From Opitutales bacterium (lineage in GTDB: Bacteria > Verrucomicrobiota > Verrucomicrobiia > Opitutales > Oceanipulchritudinaceae): a DNA stretch of 7,115 nucleotides. A program made the translations under genes and the position numbers. Under the pieces are notes generated by a model. That model ran no database searches. It saw only the letters and a list, made by a program, of their open reading frames with translations, and was not told the origin of the DNA. The stretch is taken from contig SKLD01000116.1 of assembly GCA_007123395.1 (NCBI GenBank), forward strand, positions 1-7,115, given 5' to 3'. Below are positions 5,265 to 7,115 of the stretch, in pieces (position 1 is the first letter of the stretch; each line of letters opens with the position of its first letter).

Positions 5265-6692
5265 ATGAACAACATACCAAATAACAACCACCGCGGAGGA
5301 TGGGGCTCGCGCCTCGGGTTCGTCCTCGCCGCCGCCGGATCCGCTGTCGGCCTCGGGAATATCTGGGGCTTTCCCACCGCCGTGGCGCAGAACGGAGGCG
5401 GCGGTTTCGTTCTCATCTACATCCTCTGCATTCTCCTCGTCGCGCTCCCGGTAATGCTTGCCGAGATGGTTATCGGACGGGCTGGCGAGCGCAACCCCGT
5501 CGGGGCGATGAAGCACCTCAAGCCGGGCACCCCGTGGTATTGGATCGGCGTCCTCGGCGTCCTCACGGGGTTTGTCATCCTCTCCTTCTACAGCGTTATC
5601 GCGGGCTGGACCGTTTTTTACTTTATCCAAGCTGCGGGCGGCGCACTGATTGTGCCGGAGGGCGTGGAGGACACGGCGGAGTATTTCGGTGGACTCTTTA
5701 GCGAGATGATCGCCAATCCAGGCTACGAGATCCTTTTTGTCGCCATTTTCATGATCCTGACGATTACCATTGTCGCGGCGGGCGTGCGCAAGGGCATCGA
5801 GCGGGCTGTGAAGATCATGATGCCGATGCTCGCTCTCCTGCTCCTCGCCCTCATTCTGCGGTCTGTCACACTGGAAGGCGCGGGCGACGGAATCCGCTTT
5901 TACCTCATCCCCAATCTCGAAGCTCTCAACGCGCAAGCCATCACCCTCGCGCTTGGCCAGGCGTTCTTCTCCATGAGCCTCGGGATGGGCGTCATGATCA
6001 CCTACGGCAGTTACCTAAGCAAACACGAGTGCCTTCCCTCTTCCGCCGGCTACGTCGTCGCGACCGACAGTATCATCGCTATTCTCGCCGGGCTCATCGT
6101 TTTCCCCGTTATCTTCTTCATGGTGGCCGCGCACGGCGTGCCGCTGGAAAACTTGGTCGCCGCCGGGGCCGGACTCGTCTTCGTCGTATTTCCGCAGATC
6201 ATGGGCGAACTCCCCGGCGGAGACATCGCCACCGTCCTCTTCGGTTCGGCCTTCTTCCTCCTCCTTGTCCTTGCCGCACTGACCTCCGCCGTGAGCCTCC
6301 TCGAAGTGGTTGTCGCCCACTTTGTCGACGACTGGAAAATGGGGCGCAAGAAAGCCGCGTGGTCCGCCGGCGTCATCATTTTCTTTCTCGCCATCCCCTC
6401 CGCCCTCAGCTTCGGTGCGGTTGGGTGGCTCTCGGAAGGCGGTCTCCTCGGCAGCTCTGTCTTCGACCTTCTCTATACCCTCTCCTTCCAAATCTTCTTG
6501 CCGCTGGGTGCCCTCGGGCTCGCCCTGTTCGTTGGCTGGGGATGGGGCCTGGAGCACGCCTCCGAGGAAATCCGCCACAGCACCCCTGAGTTCCGCCTCG
6601 AAAAGGCATGGCACATCATGATCCGCTACGTCGCCCCCGTCGCCATCATTGTCATCCTTCTCAACCAAATCCACGCGATCCTCTTCGGATAA
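5265..6692 (+). CDS. Sodium:neurotransmitter symporter (NSS/SNF) family transporter, LeuT fold
   Basis: The 475-residue inner-membrane protein has the LeuT-type pattern of about 11-12 hydrophobic helices and probably imports an amino acid or related solute with sodium. TM1 carries RLGFVLAAAGSAVGLGNIWG (16-35), with the unwound GLGN segment, then FPTAVAQNGGGGFVLIYILC. TM6 has GQAFFSMSLGMGVMITYGSY (231-250), also with an unwound glycine region, and TM8 has ALTSAVSLLEVVVAHF (338-353). The expected second sodium site residues are present: Gly25, Val28, Ala337, Thr340 and Ser341 (LeuT Gly20, Val23, Ala351, Thr354, Ser355, from memory). LeuT Arg30 corresponds to Gly35 and its partner Asp404 to Tyr404. 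I chose ATG at 5265 because it precedes the conserved GGWGSRLGF; ATG at 5163 is possible but adds an unlikely leader. The substrate cannot be read from the sequence. A lipoprotein gene follows after 22 bases, probably in the same operon. Confidence 0.94.
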   Translation: MNNIPNNNHRGGWGSRLGFVLAAAGSAVGLGNIWGFPTAVAQNGGGGFVLIYILCILLVALPVMLAEMVIGRAGERNPVGAMKHLKPGTPWYWIGVLGVLTGFVILSFYSVIAGWTVFYFIQAAGGALIVPEGVEDTAEYFGGLFSEMIANPGYEILFVAIFMILTITIVAAGVRKGIERAVKIMMPMLALLLLALILRSVTLEGAGDGIRFYLIPNLEALNAQAITLALGQAFFSMSLGMGVMITYGSYLSKHECLPSSAGYVVATDSIIAILAGLIVFPVIFFMVAAHGVPLENLVAAGAGLVFVVFPQIMGELPGGDIATVLFGSAFFLLLVLAALTSAVSLLEVVVAHFVDDWKMGRKKAAWSAGVIIFFLAIPSALSFGAVGWLSEGGLLGSSVFDLLYTLSFQIFLPLGALGLALFVGWGWGLEHASEEIRHSTPEFRLEKAWHIMIRYVAPVAIIVILLNQIHAILFG

Positions 6693-6714
6693 CCGCACCG
6701 GACTTTCCCGACCA

Positions 6715-7115
6715 ATGCCCCCGTCTCGCACTTGTGTGTCCGCCGTAGGCCTCGCCGCGGCCCTCATCCTCCTCGCCGCCTGCGGCACCGTGCAGGAGCA
6801 CCGTGCCCGCCAGTTCTCCAGTGCGTTCGACATGTTTTCCGCCGAAAAGCGCGAGTCCGTCCTTCACGCCGGCATCAAGGAAGGCTGGGGCCCTGTCGCC
6901 GTCTACATCGCACTCGGCACCCCGGAATACGCCGAACGGGTCGACGACCGCACAGTTCAGTGGATTTACTGGGGCTACCGCTACGAACCCGCGGAAATCA
7001 TCGTTCCGCCGCGGCCTGTCTTTCACACCCGCTCCGAACCCGGCCCCGCCCCCCGCAACCGGCCCATTGAGCAGATGATCATCACCTTCGTCGACGACGC
7101 CGTCGCCGAGTGGAC
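6715..7115 (+). CDS. Small lipoprotein, function unknown (truncated by window edge)
   Basis: The ATG at 6715 opens a frame of 133 codons that runs off the right edge. The N-terminus is a lipoprotein signal: one Arg (R5), a hydrophobic core (VGLAAALILLA) and a lipobox LAAC ending at Cys23, so the mature protein should be lipid-anchored at the envelope. The mature part has helix-like SSAFDMFSAEKRESVLHAGI, then PVAVYIALGTPEYAERVDD and VQWIYWGYRYEP, a proline-rich stretch (about 98-115) and IEQMIITFVDD. The ALGTP...W.YWG arrangement recalls the small BamE/SmpA-like lipoprotein fold, where a G-x-P turn is followed by a W-x-Y strand. This is only a resemblance and I do not assign a family. It follows the transporter by 22 bases on the same strand without a visible terminator, but a functional link is not implied. 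Confidence 0.85.
   Translation, partial: MPPSRTCVSAVGLAAALILLAACGTVQEHRARQFSSAFDMFSAEKRESVLHAGIKEGWGPVAVYIALGTPEYAERVDDRTVQWIYWGYRYEPAEIIVPPRPVFHTRSEPGPAPRNRPIEQMIITFVDDAVAEW

Noticed and set aside
5087..5416. N-terminal extension of RsmG by 110 residues
   Set aside because: It runs antisense through the transporter start and does not resemble RsmG; ATG at 5086 gives the normal length.
5118..5936. Minus-strand open frame of 272 codons opposite the transporter
   Set aside because: Asp/Glu/His/Arg-rich shadow of the hydrophobic transporter frame with no recognisable motif.
6015..6833. Minus-strand acidic open frame of 272 codons
   Set aside because: The acidic, Gly-rich composition is what the antisense of a GC-rich membrane protein gives; it covers conserved TM6-TM12 of the transporter.

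Overview
The window is GC-rich by eye (not counted) and densely coding, with eight protein genes and no RNA genes, mobile elements or CRISPR arrays that I can see. Six genes lie on the minus strand (1-5086) and two on the plus strand (5265-7115), diverging from a 178-base gap. The gene families are bacterial. A methanol:corrinoid methyltransferase set next to a PocR-type AraC regulator, housekeeping rsmG-ruvX, an NSS transporter and a small lipoprotein suggest a member of the PVC group, most likely Verrucomicrobiota (Opitutae-like). That assignment is from general recall of similar proteins and is only moderately secure. None of the eight starts has a convincing Shine-Dalgarno sequence, which fits a lineage that often initiates without one.

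Region 1 (1-3835, minus strand) is a one-carbon module. In transcription order it reads: PocR/AraC regulator (2705-3835), 164-base gap with a candidate promoter, mtaC corrinoid protein (1908-2540), mtaB methanol:cobalamin methyltransferase (506-1882), and a uroporphyrinogen-decarboxylase-family (MtaA-like) methyltransferase (1-427, cut by the window edge). MtaB would cleave the C-O bond of methanol and put the methyl group on the cobalamin of MtaC. The MtaA-like enzyme would then move it to an acceptor, which in a bacterium without coenzyme M would more likely be tetrahydrofolate or another thiol or pterin. The regulator probably senses a small substrate or product and switches the operon on.

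Region 2 (3942-5086, minus strand) is a housekeeping pair: rsmG (16S rRNA G527 methyltransferase), then ruvX (YqgF-type RNase H-fold resolvase/pre-16S nuclease). The genes are 38 bases apart, or overlap by 4 bases if an upstream GTG is the ruvX start.

Region 3 (5265-7115, plus strand) holds a sodium:neurotransmitter-symporter family transporter and, 22 bases downstream, the start of a small lipoprotein gene that runs off the window.

The most notable points are the complete-looking MtaCB pair with conserved metal and corrinoid ligands under a PocR-type regulator, the unknown methyl acceptor of the third gene, the apparent joint loss of both partners of the outer-gate salt bridge in the NSS transporter, and the uniform lack of Shine-Dalgarno sites.
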